Shown: positions 22,221 to 31,848 of the stretch, piece by piece | How the letters are laid out: the number at the start of each line of letters is the position of its first letter | Position numbering within the stretch: position 1 is the stretch's first letter | From: CAVVVS01 sp963751355 | GTDB taxonomy: Bacteria; Bacteroidota; Ignavibacteria; Ignavibacteriales; Ignavibacteriaceae | DNA length: 42,898 bases | Assembly: GCA_963751355.1 (NCBI GenBank) | Contig: CAVVVS010000081.1 | Coordinates: forward strand, 1-42,898 | Direction: 5' to 3' | Notes under the pieces: model-generated | Told to the model about the DNA's origin: nothing | Seen by the model: the letters and a program-made list of their open reading frames with translations, nothing else | The model's database searches: none | Program-made: the position numbers and the translations under genes

Positions 22221-25190
22221 ATGGATATTTCTATCCGGCACATAACATTTATAAAAAAATTCATCACTTTTCTAATATTAGTAATATTATTCCTACTACT
22301 TTGCGCAGAAAAAAATTATCCTCAATTATATGAGATTGAGACTAATCATCTCAGGCTGGTTTATTACGGTGTAGCTAATAAATATCTGGTTAAATATGTA
22401 GGTCAATGCTTCGAGAATGCTCTCAAAAAAAATTCCGAACTTTATGATTATGAGCCTGCCGAGAAAACAACCGTGCTGGTCGAGGATTTAAATGATGTAG
22501 GAAATGCGGGTACCGGAACTGTACCCCACAATCATATTATTCTCTCAATAGCACCTTTAAATTTTGAATATGAAACATCTCCCGCAAACGAGCGAATAAA
22601 CACAACCTTTAATCATGAATTAGTTCACCAGGTTACGCTTGATCAGGCAACCTCAGACGATAATTTTTTCCGGACTATATTCGGCGGAAAGGTTAACGAA
22701 TCCTCTGATGATCCCCTTTCAATGATTTACGCCTATCTAACAGTTCCCAGGAGAAGTACTCCTAGGTGGTTTAAAGAAGGCATCGCGGTTTTTCTGGAAA
22801 CCTGGATGGCTGGCGGAATAGGCAGGTCAACCGGGGGTTATGATGAAATGGTATTTAGAACCATCATTCAGGAACATAAACATATTTTTGTTCTTCTCGC
22901 TTTTGAATCCGAAGGTACCCACATCGATTTTCAAGTGGGTGCTAATTCTTATCTTTACGGTACGCGCTTTATGAACTATCTGGCATTAGTCTTTGGACCG
23001 GAAAAATTGATAGAATGGACTTCAAGGCATAACGGGAGTGATGCTTACTTTATATCCGACTTCGAAAGGATTTATAAACTCCCCATGGACAAGGCATGGA
23101 AAGATTGGATAAAGTTTGAAAATGAGTTTCAAGAAGAAAATTTAGAGATCATTAGTTTAAATCCTGTTACCAAATTTAGACCTTTATCAAAAAGGGCATT
23201 AGGCGCATTTTCAAGAGCTTTTTATGACCATGCACAACATAAAATATATGCAGCTATTGATTTCCCCGGGCAGATCTCTCAAATCGCATCGATTGATTTA
23301 AAAACAGGCAGCATTGAAAGGATTCATGATGTAAAAGGAGCGGCTTTATATTATGTAACATCTCTCGCATACGATTCATCATCAAAGGATTTATTCTATA
23401 CCACAGATAACAACGACTGGCGAAGTATTTATGAATTGAACATCAAATCGGGAGATTCAAAACTTCTGCTTAAAGAAGCTAGAATTGGAGATCTGGTTTT
23501 TAATGATTCCGACAAATCTTTATGGGGGATAAGGCACTTCAATGGAATTTCCACAATCGTTCGAATTCCCTACCCCTACACAGAATGGAATCAGATATAC
23601 TCGTGGGAGTACGGACATGATATGTATAACATAGATATATCTCCCGACGGGAAATATCTTACCGGGGCTTTAGCTGAAATAAGCGGACAGCAGTTATTAA
23701 TTAGCATGAAAATTCAAAATTTGTTCGACGGAAATTTTTCTTACGATACCTTATTTAACTTTGAGAACACAATTCCCGCTAATTTTATTTTTTCGAAAGA
23801 CGGTAAATATTTATACGGCTCGTCTTATTATTCGGGTGTTTCCAACGTCTATAAATATGATTTCCGAAAGAAAGATATGTTTATAATGAGCAATTGCGAA
23901 ACGGGATATTTCAGACCGCTCCCAATTTCTGCTGATTCACTGTTAGTACTTAAATACACAACTGAAGGTTTTCTTCCGGTAATGATAGCAAACGAGCAGG
24001 CTGAAAATGTTAAGGCGATAAATCTAATGGGAGTAAAAGTAATCGAAAAACATCCGGTGCTTGCAAAATGGATTGCTCCCCCGCCCTCTTCCGTAAATTT
24101 GGATACAATGATTATATATGAAGGTAATTATAACACTTTGACACATTTAAATTTCTCATCCTTTTATCCGGTAGTGGAAGGATATAAAGATTATCTCGCT
24201 TACGGATTAAGATTCAATTTAGCAGGAGACATTGGATTCCAGAGTCTTGATTTTACAGTATCATACTCTCCGTATAAAATTTTGCATGCAAATGAAAGGC
24301 TGCACTTAAAGTTTGATTATTCTTATTTGAATTGGAAATTTGAATCTACGCTGAACCGTGCCGATTTTTATGACCTTTTCGGACCAACAAAAGTAAGCCG
24401 TAAAGGTTATTCTGCAGGAATCACTTTCAAGAAAAATTTGGTTTATGATAATCCGCGTAAAATGGATTATACTATACACACTACCTGGTATGGTAATTTG
24501 GAAAGACTGCCTGATTATCAAAATGTTAAAGCCTCTTACGATAAATTGCTTAATGTAGGATTAAGTTATAGCTACCAGGATATGCGCGCGTCATTGGGCG
24601 CAGTAGATTATGAAAAAGGATTTAAATGGGATGTGGTTTCATCAAATAATTATGTGAGTAAAAGAATAGTACCGTTAATCCACACTGATTTTAATTATGG
24701 AATTCCTTTAGCTTTGAATCATTCTTCAATTTGGCTGAGGGCTTCCACCGGCACTTCATTCGGTACACCTGATGATCCCTTTGCTAACTTTTATTTCGGA
24801 GGTTTCGGAAATAACTGGATTGACAATCAGCATGAAAAACAATATCGGAATTTCTATTGTTTCCCCGGCGCAGAATTAAATTACATAAATGGGAAAAACT
24901 TTGGGAAAATATTATTGGAGTGGAATATTCCGCCGCTTAGATTCAGTGATTTTGGATTCCCTTCATTTTTCTTAACGTGGATGCGTCCGGCATTATTCAC
25001 ATCGGGTATATTTACAAATATCGGAAGTCCTGATATTCAAAGAAAACTTGCAGATTTCGGAGGGCAGTTAGATTTTAAAATAATATTTATGTCTCATCTT
25101 CAAGCAACACTTTCGTTGGGATATGCGGCAGCTGTAGAAAAGGCAAAACATCTTTCAAATGAATTCATGATATCACTAAAAATTTTGTGA
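22221..25190 (+). CDS. Gluzincin metalloprotease / beta-propeller / outer-membrane barrel protein
   Basis: 989 residues. A hydrophobic segment at about 8-29 acts as signal peptide or anchor. The peptidase domain (about 35-310) carries HELVH (132-136) and, 50 residues on, WFKEGIAVFLE with E186, the layout of MA-clan zinc peptidases. From about 330 to 620 the sequence has propeller-like blades (KIYAAIDFPGQISQIASIDL, SPDGKYLTGAL, SKDGKYLYGSSYY). The last 300 or so residues alternate in the way outer-membrane beta-barrels do and end in a hydrophobic FMISLKIL. Probably an outer-membrane protein with a periplasmic or surface peptidase; substrate unknown. No ribosome binding site before the ATG, and a terminator sits just upstream. 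The stop overlaps the next start. Confidence 0.88.
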   Translation: MDISIRHITFIKKFITFLILVILFLLLCAEKNYPQLYEIETNHLRLVYYGVANKYLVKYVGQCFENALKKNSELYDYEPAEKTTVLVEDLNDVGNAGTGTVPHNHIILSIAPLNFEYETSPANERINTTFNHELVHQVTLDQATSDDNFFRTIFGGKVNESSDDPLSMIYAYLTVPRRSTPRWFKEGIAVFLETWMAGGIGRSTGGYDEMVFRTIIQEHKHIFVLLAFESEGTHIDFQVGANSYLYGTRFMNYLALVFGPEKLIEWTSRHNGSDAYFISDFERIYKLPMDKAWKDWIKFENEFQEENLEIISLNPVTKFRPLSKRALGAFSRAFYDHAQHKIYAAIDFPGQISQIASIDLKTGSIERIHDVKGAALYYVTSLAYDSSSKDLFYTTDNNDWRSIYELNIKSGDSKLLLKEARIGDLVFNDSDKSLWGIRHFNGISTIVRIPYPYTEWNQIYSWEYGHDMYNIDISPDGKYLTGALAEISGQQLLISMKIQNLFDGNFSYDTLFNFENTIPANFIFSKDGKYLYGSSYYSGVSNVYKYDFRKKDMFIMSNCETGYFRPLPISADSLLVLKYTTEGFLPVMIANEQAENVKAINLMGVKVIEKHPVLAKWIAPPPSSVNLDTMIIYEGNYNTLTHLNFSSFYPVVEGYKDYLAYGLRFNLAGDIGFQSLDFTVSYSPYKILHANERLHLKFDYSYLNWKFESTLNRADFYDLFGPTKVSRKGYSAGITFKKNLVYDNPRKMDYTIHTTWYGNLERLPDYQNVKASYDKLLNVGLSYSYQDMRASLGAVDYEKGFKWDVVSSNNYVSKRIVPLIHTDFNYGIPLALNHSSIWLRASTGTSFGTPDDPFANFYFGGFGNNWIDNQHEKQYRNFYCFPGAELNYINGKNFGKILLEWNIPPLRFSDFGFPSFFLTWMRPALFTSGIFTNIGSPDIQRKLADFGGQLDFKIIFMSHLQATLSLGYAAAVEKAKHLSNEFMISLKIL

Positions 25191-26194
25191 GTATAATTTT
25201 TAAAATAATAACCGGATTGTTCCCTGTCTTCATTTTTTTAATTGCTTTAATAATTATGGACAGTTTTAAATTATTAAAGCCTTTCATGATCTTTAAAATG
25301 ATCATATTTGGCTGCATTGCTGCAGGATTAAGTTATTTGCTCAACAAGTGGCTAATCGAAAACAACTGGATCAGTTTAAACGAATACACAAGATTTATTG
25401 CTCCTATTATAGAAGAAACGTCCAAAGCCGGGTTCGTTTTATATTTTATATCGAAGAAAAAAATTGGATTTATGGTTGATGCCGCTATTTGCGGGTTTGC
25501 GGTCGGAGCAGGATTTTCGTTAATCGAAAATATTTATTATTTGGAAGTACTTCAAAACTCAAATATTTTTTTATGGATAATTAGGGGATTCGGAACTGCG
25601 GTTATGCACGGCAGTTCAACAGCAATTTTTGCGATCATCTCAAAATTTTTAATCGACCGGTTTGAACATCATAAAATGTATTTTTTTCTGCCGGGACTTG
25701 CGGCTGCAATTTTGATTCATTCATTATTCAATCAATTCTTTTTTACGCCAATCATTCAAACAGCAGCACAGCTAATTGTACTTCCAATAATCGTTTACTT
25801 TGTATTTCAAAAAAGTGAAGCCGCTCTTCGTGATTGGATGGAAACCGGACTGGATACCGATGTAGAACTTTTAGAACTGATTAACGAAGGCAAAATTTCT
25901 GAAACCCACATTGGCAGATATTTAGAATCTTTGAGACATAAGTTTAACGGAACCGTACTTGTAGATATGCTCTGCTATTTGAGAATTTATCTTGAACTTG
26001 CGGCAAGGGCAAAAGGTCTGCTGATGATGAAGGAAGCCGGAATAGGATTAATTATTGAAGAAGATGTAAAAGAAAAACTTCGTGAATTGGAATACCTCGA
26101 AAAGAATATCGGCACAACGGCAAAATTAACACTAACCCCTATAATACCGTCAATGGCACGAGACGGCTGGCAATTAAATTTATTCAAATCTTAA
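25187..26194 (+). CDS. prsW: PrsW-family intramembrane metalloprotease
   Basis: 335 residues with about seven or eight membrane spans in the first 210 and a cytoplasmic C-terminal tail of about 120. Family motifs are present: EETSK (76-80) in the first conserved block, GAGFSLIENIYY in the second, VMHGSSTAIF in the third and HSLFN in the fourth. PrsW of Bacillus subtilis makes the first cut in the anti-sigma factor RsiW; this homologue lies in one cluster with an ECF sigma factor and a membrane anti-sigma factor, so the same role is likely. It starts with GTG in a GTGA overlap with the previous stop, implying translational coupling. The soluble tail (EEDVKEKLRELEYLEKNIGT) is not part of the catalytic core. 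Confidence 0.9.
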   Translation: MSIIFKIITGLFPVFIFLIALIIMDSFKLLKPFMIFKMIIFGCIAAGLSYLLNKWLIENNWISLNEYTRFIAPIIEETSKAGFVLYFISKKKIGFMVDAAICGFAVGAGFSLIENIYYLEVLQNSNIFLWIIRGFGTAVMHGSSTAIFAIISKFLIDRFEHHKMYFFLPGLAAAILIHSLFNQFFFTPIIQTAAQLIVLPIIVYFVFQKSEAALRDWMETGLDTDVELLELINEGKISETHIGRYLESLRHKFNGTVLVDMLCYLRIYLELAARAKGLLMMKEAGIGLIIEEDVKEKLRELEYLEKNIGTTAKLTLTPIIPSMARDGWQLNLFKS

Positions 26195-26337
26195 TAAATT
26201 GAATTTGCTTTATAACCCCTTCGTGATTCAAATTGAAAATTAAAAACTCCCGAGAAAGGATATTTACCAAAAATTTATCTCTTTATATGAAGCAAAATAA
26301 AAGCCTATTGCGTTGGATAACAATCAAATGCATTAAA

Positions 26338-27993
26338 TTATGGTTTGAAGGATTCATTAACATCGCCGGTAGCTATGCCTTTAATATTTTCTGTAATATT
26401 TGACGTGCTAATCTGTACTGTCAAATTTTCCGGGAATAACCAATCGGGTTTAGGAAAAGTTTGTATTTTCCCGAGATATCTTTCTTTTATCATTTCGATG
26501 TCAAGATTATTAATTATCCCGTCATTATTCACATCCGCTGCCGAAATTTGAAGACTATCCAGGGCAGCCCGATGATTTTCGTATTTTTGAATCATCAAAG
26601 CATCAATTGAATTTACTCCTCCCCAACCGTCGGTTTTTGTTAAAGCAATTGTATATGTTCCGGGTACTAAATTATTAAATTTGTAATAGCCGTTACTATC
26701 CGAAACAGCATTCGACACGCCGCCGGGACCATCAAGAGTTATAACTACATCCTTGAGAGGCGTATTTGCAATATTATTATATGTTATGTTTCCGGCTAAA
26801 ATATACCCTGAGGAAGCACCGGGTGTAATAGAAACAATGCCTCCGCCGGGAACTATTTTGGTTCTTATTACTGTTGCACTGTTTTGAGTAAAAGTTCTGG
26901 TGATAAAAGTTGTATTACCCTGTGAGACTGTAACCGTATCCCAACTATCCGGTACGGTTATATCTGCAGTAAGAGGATAATTATAAATGGTAGTATCCAG
27001 TCCGTCCAAAGGTTCAATTTCAATCTTACTTTCGGTTTGTGAAATCAAATTAGAGTAAAAATTTTGTCTTTCCTTTATGTATCGGCTTACATCACGTACA
27101 GTTGCAACCCAAACATCGCCGTCATCGGATTTTTGTTTAATCCATTCGCAAAGAGCAGTGAACCATTCTGTAGTCATAGGATAGTAACCATTACTAACTG
27201 AATCTAACAACGCAAACGGAACCATTTCATGTCCCATTAAAACAGTCCACTTCCCTAAATCAATTGATTCGGATTGTACTCTGTTTTCATAATTTGTCAG
27301 TTCATCAAGATCATCAGCCGGGCTATTCCTGGGCTGATTGAAACGTATATCGGTGGAAGAAAGATTATACCAGTTATTCCCTGTTATATCCGGTCCGTCG
27401 GCAAAGGTACTGCAGCCTCTGGCCGATACAAAATATTTTGCGACTACAGATTCTACCGTATCATTCTCTGCACAATAAGGATAAGCAAAGGTAAGACATT
27501 TTTGAAAGGGGATTTTTTCCTGGATAATTTTTTTACTTTGATATATTTCGTATTTAACTGTATTAGGTGTTGTTGTATCTCCGACCGGTTGGGTTGTTAG
27601 GTACGGATGTGTCATAGTATGAGCTCCTATCTCATGTCCCTCAGCCGCCATTTCTCTAAATTGCCACCAGAATCCATATCTCCATATAGCCGTTAATGTA
27701 TCGGTTAATGAACCTGCAATAACATAAAAAGTTCCGTGAAATCCGAACTGATCCAAAATTGGTCTGGTATATTGATACTGCGAAATAAAACCATCATCGA
27801 ATGAGAAGGAATAAGCAGATTTCTTTCCGTCTGCCCACGTATTAATTGCCACATTCCCGTAATATTGTGTAGAAGTATTATTCAAGCCTGATTTATTATT
27901 TTTATTATTAACGTTTGAAAATCCGGGGGTATTAGAGCAAAGTCCTAGGGAAATTATCATTGATAACAGGTATAAAAAAAATTTTCCATCCAT
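26338..27993 (-). CDS. Secreted polysaccharide deacetylase with dockerin-like domain
   Basis: 551 residues with a signal peptide (about 1-20). The NodB-type deacetylase domain (about 55-310) has the motif SFDDG (D66, D67) and the zinc ligands in HTMTHPYL (H125, H129), so it should remove N-acetyl groups from a chitin- or peptidoglycan-like polymer. A carboxypeptidase-regulatory-like domain follows (about 395-460: GNITYNN to VPGTYTIAL). A dockerin-like calcium-loop module then has DVNNDGIINNLDIEMIKERY, and the chain closes with GDVNESFKP. No type IX sorting tail is present. The gene is convergent with the PrsW gene and stands alone. Confidence 0.92.
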   Translation of the reverse strand: MDGKFFLYLLSMIISLGLCSNTPGFSNVNNKNNKSGLNNTSTQYYGNVAINTWADGKKSAYSFSFDDGFISQYQYTRPILDQFGFHGTFYVIAGSLTDTLTAIWRYGFWWQFREMAAEGHEIGAHTMTHPYLTTQPVGDTTTPNTVKYEIYQSKKIIQEKIPFQKCLTFAYPYCAENDTVESVVAKYFVSARGCSTFADGPDITGNNWYNLSSTDIRFNQPRNSPADDLDELTNYENRVQSESIDLGKWTVLMGHEMVPFALLDSVSNGYYPMTTEWFTALCEWIKQKSDDGDVWVATVRDVSRYIKERQNFYSNLISQTESKIEIEPLDGLDTTIYNYPLTADITVPDSWDTVTVSQGNTTFITRTFTQNSATVIRTKIVPGGGIVSITPGASSGYILAGNITYNNIANTPLKDVVITLDGPGGVSNAVSDSNGYYKFNNLVPGTYTIALTKTDGWGGVNSIDALMIQKYENHRAALDSLQISAADVNNDGIINNLDIEMIKERYLGKIQTFPKPDWLFPENLTVQISTSNITENIKGIATGDVNESFKP

Positions 27994-28274
27994 TCATTTA
28001 TCTCCGGTAAATGCCCATATAAGATTTATTTTAATACAACGATCTGTAAATTATTAATAATCGTGTGTGTTTTTTAATACAATTTCGGTTGATTGGCTTA
28101 TTCTTAGAAAAGGGATATTAAATTGATACAATTCAATCTGAGTAAGCATTTAATTTCCCGGCAAATACGTAATTTTTAGCAATGTACATTTATAAAAAAT
28201 CCACCTAAAATAAATAGTTACAATAAACACGCCAAAACCATTTTCGTATTTTTGTATTATATTTAGCAGATATT

Positions 28275-28922
28275 TTATTCACTTAAATGCATGTACAATT
28301 CGTCCAGGTTATTCACAACTGTAACACCACACGTCAATAATCGTTTTTTACTTTGATGACCATCCGCCACCAAGATGCAATCGGAGCCAATTTCTTCGGC
28401 AACTTCATAGTCGTGAACTGTATCGCCTATTAATAATGTTTCGTCGCCCCGGTTGTTCAATTTTTTCATTAAAATTTTTCCCAACTCTAATTTACTTGTT
28501 GCAAAGATATGGTCAAGTCCTTCAATTTGCACAAAATATGATTCCAGTTCAAATTGACTGACAATCTCACGAAGGGTAGGTCTTGAGTAAGCCGATAATA
28601 TCGATTGTTCAACTTCATTCTTGTTTATATAATCCAATATTTTAATTGCACTATCATATAGCTGTCCTTCATTTTTTCTTTTCTCATACCGGCTGATCCA
28701 TTCATACCCCAATTTATCAAATGAATGCTTATTAAGATCTAACCCTGCTTTGGCATAATAATTCCGTACCGGGAAAGTAAAAATTTCTTTGTATTCATCC
28801 TTAGTTAATTTTTTTATTGCATAATTCTTTAAAATCATATTAATAATATCTATGCATAAATCGACATCATTAAAAAGTGTCCCGTTCCAATCCCATATAA
28901 TGTGTTTGTATTTTTTCAGCAT
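28275..28922 (-). CDS. HAD-superfamily phosphatase (phosphoglycolate phosphatase-like)
   Basis: 215 residues, cytoplasmic. Motif I is WDWNGTLF with nucleophile D11; the second acidic position of DxDGT is Asn (N13) instead of Asp. Motif II is in LSAYSR, the motif III lysine is in ATSKLELG, and motif IV is LIGDTVHDYEVA. A helical C1-type cap occupies about residues 20-85. The DWNGTL variant is seen in a HAD subgroup I know from related phyla, so the Asn is probably normal for this subgroup, although the usual general acid is lost. Substrate not predictable. Isolated gene. Confidence 0.88.
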   Translation of the reverse strand: MLKKYKHIIWDWNGTLFNDVDLCIDIINMILKNYAIKKLTKDEYKEIFTFPVRNYYAKAGLDLNKHSFDKLGYEWISRYEKRKNEGQLYDSAIKILDYINKNEVEQSILSAYSRPTLREIVSQFELESYFVQIEGLDHIFATSKLELGKILMKKLNNRGDETLLIGDTVHDYEVAEEIGSDCILVADGHQSKKRLLTCGVTVVNNLDELYMHLSE

Positions 28923-29322
28923 ATTAAAATTTAATATTGAAATAAGAAATAAAAATATTCAACCAGTTTTAAATAATTGAAAGGTGTTCTCAACATTATT
29001 GTATATTTTGATTTTCTCATTATTATTTCGGTCATCCGCTCGCTGTAGACCTTGAAGATAAAAGTCCTTATCTTAGAATTCAAATATACCAAAACGGAAT
29101 AACAAATAAACTATTTTGCAGAAAATCGATTATTAAAAATTGCGGCTAAAATTAACTTGTATTTTACATGCACTTTTTAACGTATAGACTATAGTAATTC
29201 TTCCCACTTAAACCAAGCACCATAGTTTTAATCATCCCCGTTTTTGTAGAACCGTATAAAATTATTGCTATTCAATTATCATTAATTGATACTTTTGTAT
29301 TTAGCATTTCTTAAAGCAATGA
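28923..29322. other. 400-bp intergenic region, nothing recognised
   Basis: AT-rich sequence with no credible reading frame, tRNA-like fold or strong inverted repeat seen on either strand. It should contain the promoter of the HAD phosphatase gene. Confidence 0.6.
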
Positions 29323-29589
29323 TCATAGGATATATTTTATGGATGGATGTTTTTGAAGTTTTTCATAAACTATATCTCTTACTACTTCATTTGGAACTTC
29401 AACATTCAAATTTAGACTAAAATAATTCCCCTTCTTGCTTATATTTGAAGGTGTAACATCATAAATCAATCCGGCTGCTGCTTCTTCTATCGCCCTAAGT
29501 AAATTATTAAGATCCGAGCCGATTATCCTATAATTCCATTCACATGGGTAATCAATTTTAGGTTTATTTCTGCTGGCTTCCGGGTACAT
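29323..29589 (-). CDS. DUF493 (YbeD-family) small protein
   Basis: 88 residues with the ACT-like alpha/beta layout of the YbeD/DUF493 family: YPCEWNYRIIGSDLNNLLRA for the first strand and helix, KKGNYFSLNLNVEV for the central strands and VRDIVYEKLQKHPSIKYIL at the C-terminus. The family is widespread and its function is not firmly established; an allosteric regulatory role has been suggested from the fold. It is soluble and cytoplasmic. No co-transcribed neighbour. Confidence 0.88.
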   Translation of the reverse strand: MYPEASRNKPKIDYPCEWNYRIIGSDLNNLLRAIEEAAAGLIYDVTPSNISKKGNYFSLNLNVEVPNEVVRDIVYEKLQKHPSIKYIL

Positions 29590-29821
29590 AACTTCTTTAC
29601 CTAATTATATTAAAAATATTGAGATCTTGTGCGCATTTTTTCATGAGAATAATTTAGTGCTATTCAGCATCCTAAAAACAAATTTTTGGTATTGTTTCAA
29701 TCATTTGAAAATAATTTAGATATTACTCAACGAATTAACAAATAAATAATATCCATTTAACAATTACTTTACATTCTCCGCTATGAAATGTAGTATTTTT
29801 AAATTAAAAATTGATAATAAT

Positions 29822-29917
29822 ATGATGTACATAATAATTATCTTATTATATTTTGCTCTGATTTTTGCATCCTTATGGTTGGCTCACCCCCTTGACGAGA
29901 ATAATATTAACGACTAA
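29822..29917 (+). CDS. Possible 31-residue single-span membrane peptide
   Basis: A short frame starting with two ATG codons encodes MMYIIIILLYFALIFASLWL followed by a polar acidic tail (AHPLDENNIND). One membrane span of about 20 residues is obvious. No clear ribosome binding site, and hydrophobic frames arise easily in AT-rich DNA, so this is tentative. The size recalls KdpF or cytochrome-oxidase small subunits, but no partner gene is adjacent. Confidence 0.22.
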   Translation: MMYIIIILLYFALIFASLWLAHPLDENNIND

Positions 29918-31005
29918 TATCAGATTTCAAAAAGGATAAGGTTACATTTTGAAACACTCTCAGAGCAGTATAACGTTAAAAGGATAGACAACCAACCGGG
30001 ACAAAAATGAATACGAATAAATATTCTCGTGTGATGATTTGTTCGCTGTGTGCTTCAAGAATCCTTTTAAAAAAATTGCGAGCTATGTATTTTTTCTTAG
30101 CTTGGTTTTTTTTAAATTCTTTGCTCTGCCGTCATTCAATGAGACAAAACGGTTGAATGGGAATATTCGACTATTAGCAATAGAGTCAGTTCCAGCTCTA
30201 AATTTTTATCCGCATCGCCAAATAATCATCTATCGATTATATATCGAGCCCATTTTATTCTCCGGATTATTTTTTGGGAATACCCGCCTGTATTCCCGGT
30301 ATAAAATATTTCTAGTAAGTTTATTGCAATAATTATTTTTATTGCAAAAAAGGAATGTTTTTTTAAGTTACGGTATGCGTTTCTAATTTATTATAAGTTC
30401 TCTTTTTCAACTGTTTTCATGTTAGACTTTTTGCTTCAGACTTTCGAATATGTTTCGATAAAATTTAAAACATGTTTCTGTTTTTATATGAGGGGATCTG
30501 ATATTTTTATTAAAGATCATCGCAAACTATTAATGGGAGTTATGTAACATGTCAACAATTTGTAAAAATAACGTAGTAATTTGTGCAAATCACGTCTAAA
30601 TTTTACATTTTTCAACATCTAACTAACGTAAAAATATTTAATAAAGTCTTGGAAATAATTTTTTATGCTCTTTAATAATAAAATTCCATTTCATCAATTA
30701 AGCATAATTTGCTTACTCCTTATAACGCTTTGGCAAGAAAGTAGTTATTAAATTTTCTGTTTTGTAAAATTTTCTTCGAATTAGTTTATATTTTTTACCG
30801 GGTTTTCAATCATACTTTTATTAAAAATGAAGTATTTTATCTATTGAACTAATTTTAGTCGTAAAATGTTTGTAAAATAAATATTGCTAAAAGTAAGAAC
30901 GATAAAAAAATGTTTTCCTCAGAAGATATTGTTAGCTCTGCTTGGTTAAATAAAATTTTTTTAATAAATATCCATAACTCATTTCATTAATAAAGGGAGT
31001 CGTAA
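29918..31005. other. 1.1-kb intergenic region, no accepted gene
   Basis: The longest plus-strand frame (30039-30332) has a Phe/Leu-rich composition expected of random AT-rich sequence and no start signal. Two short perfect palindromes are present (TTATTGCAATAA at 30321-30332, AAACATGTTT near 30467). No RNA gene recognised. Together with the bases before it, the stretch from 29590 to 31005 is almost 1.4 kb with at most one tiny gene. Confidence 0.5.
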
Positions 31006-31848
31006 ATGAAAACCATTATTATAATAACAGCTCTTCTCTTTTCTTCTATAATGTACGCCCAAACCGATACGACTAATCCCAGTCTATGGTCGGCAAAAGG
31101 AGTAATAGGTCTCAATTTAAACCAGGTAGCATTCAGCGATTGGTCTCAGGGCGGGGATAATTCGTTCGCATGGACAATTTTGGGTAATTTTGGAGTTACC
31201 TATGCAGATACTCCATGGAGTTGTACTAATAATCTTAAAATTGCATACGGAAGAACAAAGCTCGGGAATGCTGATTTTAGAACCAATGATAATGAAATTT
31301 ATCTTGAAAGTATTCTATCTTATCAAATGGGATGGGCCGTTAGTCCTTTTTTCAGCAATAGTGTTAGAACATCTGTAGCCAACGGATATGACTACAATCT
31401 GACACCTGCTGTTAAAATTGCTGCTTTCTTCGATCCCGGATACGTTACACAGAGTTTAGGTCTTACTTACAATAGGCTTAAGAATTTTTCTACACGACTA
31501 GGTATTGCATTGCAGGAAACGTTTACAAATAAATTTCGTCAATATTCGGATGACCCTGACACAAAAAATAAGATGGAAGCGTTCAAGCTGCAAACTGGTG
31601 TAGAATCGGTTACGGAGGGCTCATATACTTTAGATACAAATATCCTTTTTAATAGTAAATTAAGATTATTTAGTGCTTTTAATCAGTTGGACGTTTGGGA
31701 TGTGCGGTGGGATAACACTATTACCGCAAAAGTAAATAGTTATTTAAATGTTAACGTAAATGTCCTGGTAGTTTATCAAAAGTCACAATCACCCAGAACC
31801 CAGATTAAAGAAGCTCTTCAGGTCGGATTTTCATATTCATTATTTTAA
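31006..31848 (+). CDS. DUF3078 outer-membrane beta-barrel protein
   Basis: 280 residues with a signal peptide (MKTIIIITALLFSSIMYAQ). The mature part begins with WSAKGVIGLNLNQVAFSDWS and SQGGDNSFAW, the signature of the DUF3078 family found in Bacteroidota and relatives. It continues in alternating polar/hydrophobic strands typical of a beta-barrel, ending FSYSLF with an aromatic C-terminus. Probably an outer-membrane protein of unknown function. AAAGGGAG precedes the ATG at normal spacing. Monocistronic, followed by an inverted repeat at 31914-31951. Confidence 0.88.
   Translation: MKTIIIITALLFSSIMYAQTDTTNPSLWSAKGVIGLNLNQVAFSDWSQGGDNSFAWTILGNFGVTYADTPWSCTNNLKIAYGRTKLGNADFRTNDNEIYLESILSYQMGWAVSPFFSNSVRTSVANGYDYNLTPAVKIAAFFDPGYVTQSLGLTYNRLKNFSTRLGIALQETFTNKFRQYSDDPDTKNKMEAFKLQTGVESVTEGSYTLDTNILFNSKLRLFSAFNQLDVWDVRWDNTITAKVNSYLNVNVNVLVVYQKSQSPRTQIKEALQVGFSYSLF

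Noticed and set aside
22124..22333. 69-residue plus-strand frame after the repeat-protein gene
   Set aside because: Runs through the terminator hairpin and overlaps the well-supported protease-barrel gene in another frame.
30039..30332. 97-residue plus-strand frame
   Set aside because: Phe/Leu/Ile-rich composition typical of chance frames in AT-rich DNA, no start signal, no recognisable motif.
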